Positions 18,752 through 27,666 of a stretch of 50,179 nt of DNA are shown here, one piece after another. The first letter of the stretch is position 1, and every line of letters starts with the position of its first letter. The translations under genes were made by a program, and so were the position numbers. A model generated the notes under the pieces. The model was not told where the DNA came from. It made no database searches and worked only from the letters and a program-made list of their open reading frames with translations. The DNA comes from Leptospira sp. Its GTDB lineage: Bacteria > Spirochaetota > Leptospiria > Leptospirales > Leptospiraceae. The DNA lies in NCBI GenBank assembly GCA_016742255.1, contig JACVCB010000028.1, positions 1 through 50,179 of the forward strand, read 5' to 3'.

Positions 18752-18855
18752 TTTTGCCTCTTAAATCAAGATAAGGGTATGGGGAAGGACGACGAGCAAA
18801 AAAAGATGTTGTCACCTTGGCCCAACCCGAGAATTTATTTTTAAGGAGAACAACT

Positions 18856-19920
18856 TTGAACTTCGACGAAATCTCGAAACATCTTGGAAACGACGCGGAA
18901 TCCCTCCTTGGATTCAAATCACCAAAAATCGCAAAAGAACTCATTCACGTACCTGGTAGCGACTGGGTAGACAGAATTTTTGCACCTACAGACAGGTCCA
19001 TCCCTGTTCTCAGAAGCATTCAAACTTTACTCGGCCATGGCCGACTTGGTGGAACTGGATATGTATCCATCCTTCCTGTTGACCAAGGGATTGAACACTC
19101 CGCTGGTGCATCGTTTGCCAAAAACCCAATTTACTTCGATGGCGAAAATATCATCAAACTCGCAATAGAAGGCGGTTGTAATGGTGTGGCTACAACTTTA
19201 GGAGTGCTTGGTTCTGTGGCTCGTAAGTATGCTCACAAAATCCCTTTTATTTTAAAGATCAACCACAACGAACTTCTCACTTACCCAAACAAAAGTGAAC
19301 AAATTTTGTTTGCGACTGTAAAACAAGCATATGACCAAGGTTGTGTTGCTATCGGTGCCACAATTTATTTTGGATCTGCTGATGCTGGTCGTGAAATTGT
19401 TGAAATTTCAAAAGTGTTCCAAATGGCACATGAACTTGGAATGGCTACGATCCTTTGGTGTTACATCAGAAACAATGCGTTCAAAAAAGACAAAGACTAC
19501 CATGTTTCGGCTGACTTAACAGGACAAGCCAACCATTTGGGAGTAACCATCCAAGCGGATATCATCAAACAAAAGTTACCTGAAAACAATGGTGGTTATA
19601 ATGTTCTCAACCAAGAGTCTTCTTACGGTAAAACTGATAAACGTATTTATTCTGATTTAACTTCTGAACATCCTATTGACCTCACACGTTACCAAGTTGC
19701 AAATTGTTACATGGGAAGAGCGGGACTCATTAACTCAGGTGGAGCATCAGGAGAAAATGACTTACAAGAAGCGTTAAAAACTGCGGTCATCAATAAACGT
19801 GCTGGTGGTATGGGACTCATTTCTGGTAGAAAAGCGTTCCAAAAACCGATGAAAGACGGTGTATCACTTTTACACGCGATCCAAGACGTTTATCTTTCAA
19901 AAGAAATCACTGTTGCTTAA
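18856..19920 (+). CDS. fbaB: Class I fructose-bisphosphate aldolase (DhnA/FbaB type)
   Basis: 354 residues with the FbaB pattern: [69 protein letters not shown] and [13 protein letters not shown]. It cleaves fructose-1,6-bisphosphate to dihydroxyacetone phosphate and glyceraldehyde-3-phosphate by Schiff-base chemistry. The start is a TTG at 18856 with an excellent AAGGAG at 18843-18848, 7 bases upstream; the frame is open further upstream, but that part is not conserved-looking. The following malQ gene begins 9 bases after its stop, so glycan breakdown and glycolysis/gluconeogenesis are linked in one transcript. Confidence 0.93.
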   Translation: MNFDEISKHLGNDAESLLGFKSPKIAKELIHVPGSDWVDRIFAPTDRSIPVLRSIQTLLGHGRLGGTGYVSILPVDQGIEHSAGASFAKNPIYFDGENIIKLAIEGGCNGVATTLGVLGSVARKYAHKIPFILKINHNELLTYPNKSEQILFATVKQAYDQGCVAIGATIYFGSADAGREIVEISKVFQMAHELGMATILWCYIRNNAFKKDKDYHVSADLTGQANHLGVTIQADIIKQKLPENNGGYNVLNQESSYGKTDKRIYSDLTSEHPIDLTRYQVANCYMGRAGLINSGGASGENDLQEALKTAVINKRAGGMGLISGRKAFQKPMKDGVSLLHAIQDVYLSKEITVA

Positions 19921-19929
19921 TGTAAATCA

Positions 19930-21651
19930 TTGGGCACATTGACTCCAATCAAACAAAGAAGGGCAGGGGTACTTGTATCTCTGTCCTCAATTGTTTCTAG
20001 GCATTCATTCGAATGTGGAGACATCTATAGTTTATACCCACTTTGTGACTGGGCAAAGGACATTGGATTTAGTATCATCCAATTATTACCACTCAATGAT
20101 ACTGGTTATGGTTACTCACCTTATAGTGCCATTTCTGCTTTTGCAATTGATCCATTATACATTTCTTTGCACAAACTAGGTTTACCTAACAAATCACGTA
20201 AAAACCAAATCGTTACCTTACAAAACAATCCTACTAGGGTGCGTGAATTCAAAATAAAATACCTTAGAGAATTTTATCTTTCCCATCAAAAAGAAGCGAT
20301 GAAAGATGCTCTTAACTTTTTAGAAAAACAAACTTGGTGTTATTCCTATGTTTCCTTTCGAGTATTGTATGAAACATACAAAGGTAAAAATTGGTGGGAA
20401 TGGCCAAAAGAATTCCAAGATCCTTACAATGCAAAGGACAAGGTATTCACAGAACAAAGAGAAGAAGCATTGTTTTGGGTATATTTACAAAAAATCGCCT
20501 TTGATCAGTTAAATGCCGCCAAACTCCATTTAGAGGACAATGGGATTTATTTAAAAGGTGATATGCCAATCCTTACAGCTCGTAATTCCTGTGATGTTTG
20601 GGAACACCCTGAAAACTTTTTCTTGGATTTACAAGCAGGGGCTCCTCCTGATCATTTTTCACATACGGGACAAACTTGGGGTTTCCCTGTTCTTAACTGG
20701 GAAGTGTTACAAAAAAGCCATTATAGTTGGTGGAAAGATCGTTTATTGTATTTAGAAAATTTTTTCCATTTGTATCGCATTGACCATGTGATCGGTATGT
20801 ACCGCATTTGGGCCATTCCCAAAGAACACAAAAATGCATTAAAGGGATGGTTCCACCCACAATTTGGCATTGAGACCAGTGAATTTTTAAAAGTTGGCAT
20901 CGATCCAAAAGAAATGGAATCCCGCGGATTGATCCATGAATTCAAACCCAATCACTATATTTTTTATTGGGACTTCTGGAAAGAGGAAGGTTACCAGTCA
21001 CTCCCAGAAGATACCAAAGCTAATTTATTTCCTTTGTCCGAACTTCATATCAATGAAGAAGAAAAACATTGGAGAAAAGCAGGGGAAGATATCTTAGAAA
21101 TTTTTGAATCCTTTTCTTCTATGGTACCATGTGCAGAGGATTTGGGTTCCGTTCCTACTTTCATTCGTGAATCCTTGTTTGAGCGCCAAATGATTGGGAT
21201 TGATGTCGTCCGTTGGACAAAATCGTTTACTTCCGGGGAATACATCGAAGAGGACCACTACCGGGAAAATGCAATTTCTGTTTTATCGACACATGACACT
21301 AGTTTGGTGATGGAGTGGTGGAATCAGGAAGGGGATGTAGAGCCTAAACTTCAGTTTTTCTTTGACCGTTTGGGAAAACCAAGACCCGAATCAGAAGACC
21401 AAATCTTAGAAGGGTTACTCGATTTTGTGTTCCAAACCAAAAGTTTATTTAGCATCCAACTCTTTCAAGATCTGGCCCTTGGTGTTTCCGATGTTTTACA
21501 GAATCCTGAAAAACACAGAATCAATTACCCAGGAACACCTGATCATTCCAATTGGACCTACCGATTTCCGATTCTCATAGAAGACTATGCGGAAGACTTT
21601 AATCGCAATTTTACCTTACGCAAACTTGTCCATTCTTCCGGAAGAAATTAG
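19930..21651 (+). CDS. malQ: 4-alpha-glucanotransferase (amylomaltase), GH77
   Basis: 573 residues with GH77 signatures: RRAGVLVSLSSI, the GYSPYSAISAFAIDPLYISL loop, LKGDMPILTARNSCDVW, catalytic nucleophile D285 in YRIDHVIGMYRIW, general acid E403 in CAEDLGSVP and D456 in STHDTS. It moves alpha-1,4-glucan segments between chains in the cytoplasm. About 70 extra residues lie between D285 and E403 compared with short bacterial amylomaltases. The start is a TTG (19930; TTG 19939 is also possible) without a clear ribosome binding site. It is the only kind of start available because the fbaB stop lies just upstream in the same frame, so it is probably translated by coupling. Confidence 0.92.
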   Translation: MGTLTPIKQRRAGVLVSLSSIVSRHSFECGDIYSLYPLCDWAKDIGFSIIQLLPLNDTGYGYSPYSAISAFAIDPLYISLHKLGLPNKSRKNQIVTLQNNPTRVREFKIKYLREFYLSHQKEAMKDALNFLEKQTWCYSYVSFRVLYETYKGKNWWEWPKEFQDPYNAKDKVFTEQREEALFWVYLQKIAFDQLNAAKLHLEDNGIYLKGDMPILTARNSCDVWEHPENFFLDLQAGAPPDHFSHTGQTWGFPVLNWEVLQKSHYSWWKDRLLYLENFFHLYRIDHVIGMYRIWAIPKEHKNALKGWFHPQFGIETSEFLKVGIDPKEMESRGLIHEFKPNHYIFYWDFWKEEGYQSLPEDTKANLFPLSELHINEEEKHWRKAGEDILEIFESFSSMVPCAEDLGSVPTFIRESLFERQMIGIDVVRWTKSFTSGEYIEEDHYRENAISVLSTHDTSLVMEWWNQEGDVEPKLQFFFDRLGKPRPESEDQILEGLLDFVFQTKSLFSIQLFQDLALGVSDVLQNPEKHRINYPGTPDHSNWTYRFPILIEDYAEDFNRNFTLRKLVHSSGRN

Positions 21652-21704
21652 AATTTTTTTAAATTTTGACAGAATCGTTCAAGTGGATTCTCACTTTGTT
21701 TGGT

Positions 21705-21722
21705 AAAGTAGAACTCTACTTT
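21705..21722. repeat. 18-base palindrome before the DUF962 gene
   Basis: AAAGTAGA-AC-TCTACTTT is an exact 8-base inverted repeat with a 2-base centre, touching the GGAGG ribosome binding site (21723-21727). It could be a repressor operator or a small hairpin in the leader. A TTGACA at 21666 may be a -35 element, though no good -10 follows. Confidence 0.5.
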
Positions 21723-21733
21723 GGAGGTTCCCT

Positions 21734-22276
21734 TTGAGATTTGCAAAAGAAATGGCATTTTATTCTGCCTACCATCAAGAAAAACGGAATGTTTGGATTC
21801 ACGTTTTAGGAGTGCCAACGATTACGTTTACTCTCTTCGTTGTACTCAGTCGATTTTCCCTATTTGAATACAATGGTTTTTCCGTAACTGCATCTCTCGT
21901 ATTTACCTTGGGAGTTTTAGGGTATTATTATACCTTAGATGTTTTTTTTGCATTTATCGCAACATTATTGTTTGGTGGATTATTTCTGGCTGCTGAATGG
22001 ATCACAGTGCAACTCCCATCCCAAACTGCATGGACTATTTTTGGAATTGGGCAAGTGGTTGGTTGGGGATCCCAGTTTTATGGACATTTTATCTTTGAGA
22101 AAAGTAGGCCCGCACTATTCGACAATTTATTCCAAGCACTCGTCTCTGCACCACTCTTTGTCGTGGCAGATGTGTTCTTCGAATTAGGATATCGATCTGA
22201 ATTAAAAAAAGCAGTGGAAGATGAACTAAAACAAAAAGGGGTTTGGAAAGACTTTAGCGTCCATAAAACAGCTTAA
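21734..22276 (+). CDS. DUF962 / Mpo1-like membrane protein
   Basis: 180 residues with four or so membrane helices and the DUF962 (YGL010w/Mpo1) histidine pattern: AYHQEKRNVWIHVLGVP with H14 and H23, and GWGSQFYGHFIFEKSRPAL with H118. Yeast Mpo1 is an iron-dependent dioxygenase that removes one carbon from 2-hydroxy fatty acids; a similar lipid role here is inference. The start is TTG at 21734 with GGAGG 6 bases upstream. It lies 82 bases after malQ and is convergent with the AraC gene, and a long hairpin at 22326 may stop its transcript. Confidence 0.87.
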   Translation: MRFAKEMAFYSAYHQEKRNVWIHVLGVPTITFTLFVVLSRFSLFEYNGFSVTASLVFTLGVLGYYYTLDVFFAFIATLLFGGLFLAAEWITVQLPSQTAWTIFGIGQVVGWGSQFYGHFIFEKSRPALFDNLFQALVSAPLFVVADVFFELGYRSELKKAVEDELKQKGVWKDFSVHKTA

Positions 22277-22299
22277 ATCAAATTGACTATCTAAACATT

Positions 22300-23115
22300 T
22301 TAAATTTGGTCACAAAAACAAACTTGGTGTAAATGAGACCCTCCCAGAAACAGGGAGGGTTTTACACCAAACATCTTTTTAAAGGTTCGAGACAAATGAG
22401 CTTGGTCACTAAAACCTGCTGCATGTGATGCAGTTGTTAGGTTCTCTCCGCTTTGTAATAACCTTGCGGCAATGTGCAATCGTTGCCATAGTAAATACTG
22501 CCGGAGTGGGATTCCCATATTCTCTTTGAACAAATGCATAAAACGATCTTTTGAGATTCCTGTTTCGTTTGAAAGAAAGGCTACATTGATTGGATTTGGA
22601 AGTGTTTGTTTAATTTTTCTAAGGGCAATGTCAATTCTTGGATCCCAAGATTTGTTTGATTTTTGGGAACCAAGTTCTTCCAATATTTGTTCATAAATCA
22701 ATTTCGCTTTTGTGCAGTTTAAACCTCTGCCAAATAATGGTTCGGATAAGGATTGAATTCTCTGTATCGTCTCGGTTTCTAACAGAGTGTATGGGTCCTT
22801 CATTTCAATTTTTTTATATTCATCCGATTTTGGATCCAATTGGATCACTACGATTTCCGTATGATTTGCTTCTAAGCGATGGAAAAAATTGGGAGGGATG
22901 ATGATTCCCTTTGTTTCTATGATTTGATTCTCTTTTGTGGTCAAACGAAATGGCAGTTGTTTGGAAACAAGAATGGAAACTGCATAATGGGAATGGGGTT
23001 CTGTGACAAGGCCTTGTGTGCCGAGGAGAATCCTTTCTCCGAAATAAAAAAGACTTCCTTTTCTTTCCTCATCCATATACTGAAAAAATCTTTCATATGG
23101 TTTCAAAAAAGGCAA
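22300..23115 (-). CDS. AraC-family transcriptional regulator
   Basis: 271 residues: an N-terminal cupin-like sensing domain (EPHSHYAVSILVSKQLPF, IIPPNFFHRLEANH) and a C-terminal double helix-turn-helix at about 165-265 (INVAFLSNETGISKDRFMHLFKENMG; TASHAAGFSDQAHLSRTFKKMFGVKPS). This layout fits regulators that respond to a small ligand. The start given is a TTG at 23115; ATG 23076 (MDEERKG) may be the true start, because the TTG leaves only 10 bases to the divergent transglutaminase-like gene and lacks a ribosome binding site. That neighbour is a likely target. Confidence 0.9.
   Translation of the reverse strand: MPFLKPYERFFQYMDEERKGSLFYFGERILLGTQGLVTEPHSHYAVSILVSKQLPFRLTTKENQIIETKGIIIPPNFFHRLEANHTEIVVIQLDPKSDEYKKIEMKDPYTLLETETIQRIQSLSEPLFGRGLNCTKAKLIYEQILEELGSQKSNKSWDPRIDIALRKIKQTLPNPINVAFLSNETGISKDRFMHLFKENMGIPLRQYLLWQRLHIAARLLQSGENLTTASHAAGFSDQAHLSRTFKKMFGVKPSLFLGGSHLHQVCFCDQI
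22326..22368. terminator. Long hairpin at the 3' end of the AraC gene
   Basis: Outer arms GGTGTAAA / TTTACACC and inner arms CCCTCCC / GGGAGGG around an AGAAACA loop form a strong imperfect hairpin, with TTTT just after the inner stem on the plus strand. It lies inside the last codons of the AraC gene and could terminate the convergent DUF962 transcript. Confidence 0.5.
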
Positions 23116-23125
23116 GGATTATCAA

Positions 23126-24880
23126 ATGAAACATTGGATTTTAGGTTTCCTAATTGTACTCACAAGTGGTTCACTCGTAGCAGTAGAACGAGGGGAAGTT
23201 TCGTTTGAATGGAAACAAATTGGAACGAAATATGAGTATGATCCTAATTTTAGTTTTCCTGATTCAGAATCTGTCGAATTGTTTGAATCCTTCTTGCCGA
23301 TCAAATCCCAGCTTTATTTCCAAACCAAAAATAAAGAAAGAGAATACCACCTCTACCAATATGATTTACCAACTAAAAAAATAACCCCCATCTCTTGGGA
23401 TAAGGGAAGGGTTCTTGGTTGGGCACTATGTAGCGACAGTGTTTATATTCAAACCAAACAAAAGTTATTTGTTGTGTCGCAAGATTCATTTGAGATCAAA
23501 AATGAGTTCAACATTGCAAATAAAACCAATGGGTGGAAGGATTTTGTCTGTCTAAAAGAGAAATTGGTACGGTTGGAAAAAGACCAATTAGAAGTTTATG
23601 ATGTGAACTCGATGGAGAAAGTATCAGAACTTCAGTTACCAATGAAATCTGTTCAAAGGATTATCAAACGAAGTGATTCCGAAATCCTTTTGGTTTCTTC
23701 TTTTGAAGGGAATACCATTCAGGTGTTTTCTTTAGAGGAAGGTACAACAACAAAAGAATGGAAATTCCCAACAAACCATCGGGCCCTTTTTAAAATGGCT
23801 GTCCTTGGTTCTGATCGATTTTTAATTTTTGATCCAATTACCAAAATTTATGGGGAATGGTTTTTGTTTGATGAACATTTTTTTCCCATTGGAGATGGAC
23901 TCTTCATTCGTTCCGACGAAAAAGCAGTTCGGTTTTCACCCATCAAATCGAATCTCGAATACCAATTGGATTTAACATCAATCTCAGACATCCCTGAATC
24001 CAATTTCCATGTAATCCTTCCAAAAAAAGATACATATTCCCAGGAGTTAAGAGAAGAAACCTTTTATTCACCGAGTACATTCAGTTTGGATGATTCAGGG
24101 AATCGTACTCTCACAGTGAAAGTCCCTCCGATGAAAGAAGGAGAGTCAAAAACCATAACTGTGTATCGAGGGAAACTCACTCGTTATAAAATCCATTGGA
24201 AACTTGGACCTGAGTTGATTGTCAATCGAGAAGAAAGTGAATCCAAACATCCAAACGAACTCCGAGATGATTGGTTTGTCAAACTTGAGGATCCGATTGT
24301 TGTCACAAAACGAAATGAATTGTTCCAAGAAAAAACTTCAATCAAAGAATTACTCATGGAAACATCCCAATATGTTTCCTCAATCCCTTATAAATCAGGT
24401 AAGTTTGAATCAGCACCAAATGTAATCCAAAAAAACAATGGTGGTTGTACGGAACATTCCTATGTCACCATGTCTTTGTTACGTGGAAAAGGTATCCCTG
24501 CTAGGTTAGTATGGAATTATTTACCGACTGAATCTTCTGATGAAATGAGTTTTAATCATAAATTTGTAGAGGTATGGGTGAATGGTTACGGGTGGATTCC
24601 GATGGAACCACTTTCTCCACCAAAATCAAAACCAGGTGTGACTTATGCGAGGCATTTGGTATTTGCAGTTTTACCAACTCCAACACATCCAAAAATTTCA
24701 GGAGGGGATCGTTTGGTGCAACTGACAAAAGACCAACTTTCCTTGGGAAAAAAACTCAAAATGAAACTCACCATTTTGAAACAAGGAGAAGGAGTACAAG
24801 GGGAAGAATCTCTTGAAATCCAACCCAACCAGATGCGAAATCGAGCAATCCAGTCGGGTGAAGAACTTGTGGTTCCTTAA
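23126..24880 (+). CDS. Secreted transglutaminase-like protein
   Basis: 584 residues with a signal peptide (KHWILGFLIVLTSGSLVAV). The first 300 residues are beta-rich and propeller-like with repeated short strands (for example LVRLEKDQLEVYDVNSMEKV). The C-terminal third is a transglutaminase-like (papain-fold) domain: C441 in NNGGCTEHSYVTMSLL, H478 in FNHKFVEVWVNGYGW and, at the third triad position, E494 in IPMEP where the family normally has Asp. Such domains in bacteria act as proteases, peptide amidases or inactive binding modules in the periplasm; the substrate is unknown. AAGGAT precedes the ATG. It is divergent from the AraC gene with almost no gap, so regulator binding probably occludes both genes. 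Confidence 0.82.
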   Translation: MKHWILGFLIVLTSGSLVAVERGEVSFEWKQIGTKYEYDPNFSFPDSESVELFESFLPIKSQLYFQTKNKEREYHLYQYDLPTKKITPISWDKGRVLGWALCSDSVYIQTKQKLFVVSQDSFEIKNEFNIANKTNGWKDFVCLKEKLVRLEKDQLEVYDVNSMEKVSELQLPMKSVQRIIKRSDSEILLVSSFEGNTIQVFSLEEGTTTKEWKFPTNHRALFKMAVLGSDRFLIFDPITKIYGEWFLFDEHFFPIGDGLFIRSDEKAVRFSPIKSNLEYQLDLTSISDIPESNFHVILPKKDTYSQELREETFYSPSTFSLDDSGNRTLTVKVPPMKEGESKTITVYRGKLTRYKIHWKLGPELIVNREESESKHPNELRDDWFVKLEDPIVVTKRNELFQEKTSIKELLMETSQYVSSIPYKSGKFESAPNVIQKNNGGCTEHSYVTMSLLRGKGIPARLVWNYLPTESSDEMSFNHKFVEVWVNGYGWIPMEPLSPPKSKPGVTYARHLVFAVLPTPTHPKISGGDRLVQLTKDQLSLGKKLKMKLTILKQGEGVQGEESLEIQPNQMRNRAIQSGEELVVP

Positions 24881-24898
24881 ATTGGAAACAAATTTAAC

Positions 24899-26062
24899 TT
24901 ACTTTCGTAAAACAAAGTTTTCCCCATTTTTGGGTCCTGATTTACGGATAAAGAGGCGTTTTTCAACAGATACACCGAGTAACACTTGGTAGATGTCTGT
25001 GAGAATTGGCCTTGATGAATAATACCCATGGCCAAGTCCTCCGACTCCTAACACTGGGTCATCCACTTCGTTTACATTGATCACATCCACTCCAGAATAT
25101 TTAAAACACATGCCAGCCCTTGGACCACCATTCACTTTTTGAGAGGCAACTAATGCATTGTCTCCTGGAGAACAATACAAGGTGATCCTTTCTGCAGTTT
25201 TGTTTAAATCAGATAAGATGAGTTCAAATTCATTTTTGTCGAAGTCGGGGGCATTGAGAATGAGTTCAGAGAGAAATTGTTTTTTCCCTGATTTAGAAAG
25301 GGAGGCAAGGGAAGGTAAAACGACTTGGTGACCCATACTATGAACCACCAAATGGATTTTTTTTCCTATCGAGGAAATGGAGTTTAGAAAATTAGCAAAT
25401 GGTTCACGATTGATTTTTGCCTCGGTAAAGTTCAAATCATAGGTTGATTTCACCATCACTTGTCCCAGTAAACCAGCGTCAGCACCAGCAGGCCATGAAT
25501 ACACAACCACTTCCCCTGGGAATTTGAGGTCATATTTCATTTGTCCAGCTCGTAACACTGCTTCATCAAAATTGACATTAAAGCCATGAACAAAAACTAA
25601 AACTTCTTCACTGGCAGATGATTTTAATTTGGATAAAAATTCTCTGTCATCAGTGTTCACTCGGCCTTTGAATTGGAAAAATGTGTTTTTATCTTGGTCA
25701 TTATCCAAGGAAATATCACCTATGATATGTTTTGCGGGAACGTTTACGATACAAATCCCAAAATGTGGGTTAATATCGGTAATGAAACCAAAACTATTCC
25801 CATCACAGCGATCTTTGGCTCCCATTTCCCTTCTTGTTGTAACAAAATGAACGTTAATAGTTTTTGTTTCATCAAAGGGATCAACCAATCGTTTGTTGAT
25901 TTGTTCTCCAATTTTTGGTGTACAGGAAAAAATAAAAGATAAAGAAACTACCAAAAAAATCAAAATGGTTGTGGAAATTCTCTTTTGTATACCAAAGGAT
26001 GTGATTACGAGATCACCTTTTTTGGAAGAGGATTGAAACTGGTTTGTTTTGATAGTTTTCAT
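24899..26062 (-). CDS. Alpha/beta hydrolase of the DUF900 type, probable lipoprotein
   Basis: 387 residues. A hydrophobic segment ends in SFIFSC (C47), a spirochaete-type lipobox, although its leader is unusually long; the ATG overlaps the previous gene by 4 bases, which supports it. The hydrolase part follows: VLVFVHGFNVNFDEAVLRAGQM (oxyanion HG), VVYSWPAGA, and the nucleophile in VVHSMGHQVV, near DUF900 esterases. It probably hydrolyses an ester or amide at the envelope; substrate unknown. It is the last gene of the minus-strand cluster with the LysM-M23 peptidase and bactofilin, and its end is convergent with the transglutaminase gene 18 bases away. Confidence 0.85.
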   Translation of the reverse strand: MKTIKTNQFQSSSKKGDLVITSFGIQKRISTTILIFLVVSLSFIFSCTPKIGEQINKRLVDPFDETKTINVHFVTTRREMGAKDRCDGNSFGFITDINPHFGICIVNVPAKHIIGDISLDNDQDKNTFFQFKGRVNTDDREFLSKLKSSASEEVLVFVHGFNVNFDEAVLRAGQMKYDLKFPGEVVVYSWPAGADAGLLGQVMVKSTYDLNFTEAKINREPFANFLNSISSIGKKIHLVVHSMGHQVVLPSLASLSKSGKKQFLSELILNAPDFDKNEFELILSDLNKTAERITLYCSPGDNALVASQKVNGGPRAGMCFKYSGVDVINVNEVDDPVLGVGGLGHGYYSSRPILTDIYQVLLGVSVEKRLFIRKSGPKNGENFVLRK

Positions 26063-27183
26063 TTGTATGAAAATCCTTTGATGAGTTTTGTAGGATTGAT
26101 GTTTTTCCCGTCTTTGATGACTTCAAAGTGTAAATGAGGACCAAAACAATACCCCGTACATCCCGAACGAGAAATGATTTTTCCAGCACTCACATAATCA
26201 CCTTCTTTCACATAAAGTTTGGAATTGTGAGCATATAACGTTTGGTAGTTGTCGTCATGAGATAAGATGATGGCATTTCCATATCCACCCATCCAACCAG
26301 AGTAGGTGACTTTTCCTTTTCTTGCGGCATAGACGGATTCGTAATTGGCACGTAAGTCAAGTGCCATATGGAATTTATATTGTGGGTAGGAACGTGTGCC
26401 CCAACCAGAAGTGATGACTTTGGAAGACACTGGGATCCTCCAAACTGGGCCAGTATCTGGGATCACAGCACCTGGTAAAAATACCTTTTGTCCAGACTTA
26501 AATAAATCATAATCTTCTAATTGGTTTTCTGCATAAATATCATCAATTTTGACTTTATAATAGTCTGCTACTTTTGCCAGTGTATCCCCTTTTTTCAGTT
26601 TGTACATTAGGCCGTGTTTGTTTGGAATGTTTAGAATTTGACCAGCAATGAGAGATACTTCTGGATTGATGCCAGAACTTCCAGCAATGGATTCAACAGA
26701 GACCTTAAACCGACGTGCAATATCAGATAAGGATTCATTCTTTTTGACTTTGTATTGAGTGACTTTTAGCTTTTTATTTTTGTTGTCTGCGAGTTTGTCG
26801 AGTTCCGCTGACCGAAGGATCGCCATTTTTTTATCTTCGGTTTCCTGTAAGTATTTTTCGTCCGCTAGTTTTGCTTCCTTGTCTTTTGTATCATTTTCTT
26901 CTACCTCAGTGGACATACTGAGGAATTCTTTTTCCATCAAACTTTCTTCGTAAGTTTGTTTGTCGACAATGATGGAGAGTAAAAACGCTAATAAAAAAGA
27001 AAAACCGAGTAGGGGTAAAATACGATACCGTTTGCGGTTGAGATCAATAGTGCCGTGTAAAACACTCGATTGAGATTGTAGGTTATAAAAATACTTACCT
27101 GGGGAAACTTGGATGACGTTTATGTTTCCCCAACGTAACACATGCTTGCCGATCGTAGACTTTTCAGGTGAACGAAGTAGCAT
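26059..27183 (-). CDS. LysM-containing M23 metallopeptidase
   Basis: 374 residues: a membrane helix at about 55-73 (LLGFSFLLAFLLSIIVD), a charged coiled stretch, two LysM domains (TQYKVKKNESLSDIARRF and MYKLKKGDTLAKVADYY) and a C-terminal M23 domain with FHMALDLRA (HxxxD), YGNAIILSHDD, YAHNSKLYVKEGDYV and PHLHFEV. The zinc ligands are present, so it should be an active peptidoglycan endopeptidase anchored in the inner membrane. It lies directly after a bactofilin, which in several bacteria positions M23 enzymes to set cell shape. The start is ATG 27183 without a strong ribosome binding site. Confidence 0.93.
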   Translation of the reverse strand: MLLRSPEKSTIGKHVLRWGNINVIQVSPGKYFYNLQSQSSVLHGTIDLNRKRYRILPLLGFSFLLAFLLSIIVDKQTYEESLMEKEFLSMSTEVEENDTKDKEAKLADEKYLQETEDKKMAILRSAELDKLADNKNKKLKVTQYKVKKNESLSDIARRFKVSVESIAGSSGINPEVSLIAGQILNIPNKHGLMYKLKKGDTLAKVADYYKVKIDDIYAENQLEDYDLFKSGQKVFLPGAVIPDTGPVWRIPVSSKVITSGWGTRSYPQYKFHMALDLRANYESVYAARKGKVTYSGWMGGYGNAIILSHDDNYQTLYAHNSKLYVKEGDYVSAGKIISRSGCTGYCFGPHLHFEVIKDGKNINPTKLIKGFSYK

Positions 27184-27202
27184 GTGTTAAATGGATTTTA
27201 GG

Positions 27203-27607
27203 TTAGTCCTTTGAATCTAAAGATTTGATTCCGCCAAAGGATTCTTCTACAATCTTACGAACGTCTTTTTTCTGTCCGCCAGTGATTGTGATATTTCCTT
27301 TTGCAACGACACCTTTTTGAAGTTCTAAATAAGGAGCAGTGATGTCACCTAACATACGTCCTGTCCCTTCTAATTTCACTTCGTTTTCGGCTTTGATATT
27401 GCCAATGAGGGTTCCGGAGACAATGACTTCTCTTGCACTGATATTGGTTTTGACCTTTCCAGTCTCTCCAATGACGAGAGCGTCTTCTGTTTTGATATCA
27501 CCTTCGAATTTTCCATCGATTCTAAGTGAACCTGCGATATAAAATTTACCTTCAAATATCGACCCTGGTCCGATAACGCTGTTGATGGAATCCTTACCTA
27601 TTGCCAT
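27203..27607 (-). CDS. Bactofilin (polymer-forming cytoskeletal protein)
   Basis: 134 residues made almost wholly of the bactofilin beta-helix: repeats such as SIFEGKFYIAGSLRIDGKFEGDI, LVIGETGKVKTNISAREVIVSG and LIGNIKAENEVKLEGTGRMLGDI. Bactofilins polymerise without nucleotide and are cytoplasmic scaffolds at the membrane. Loss of a bactofilin changes the helical pitch of Leptospira biflexa; whether this is the same paralogue cannot be told. AAGGAG is well placed before ATG 27607. The M23 peptidase gene starts 19 bases after its stop, and PBP1A is 59 bases upstream. Confidence 0.94.
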   Translation of the reverse strand: MAIGKDSINSVIGPGSIFEGKFYIAGSLRIDGKFEGDIKTEDALVIGETGKVKTNISAREVIVSGTLIGNIKAENEVKLEGTGRMLGDITAPYLELQKGVVAKGNITITGGQKKDVRKIVEESFGGIKSLDSKD

Positions 27608-27666
27608 TCCTGCTCCTTTTCCCCTTCTGTGAGAATCAAAATTTTCGGTCTATCTGACAAGCCTTT

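Noticed and set aside
18809..18838. Sigma70 promoter of fbaB (TTGTCA ... ATTTAT)
   Set aside because: The -35 is plausible, but the -10 match is too weak to support a call.
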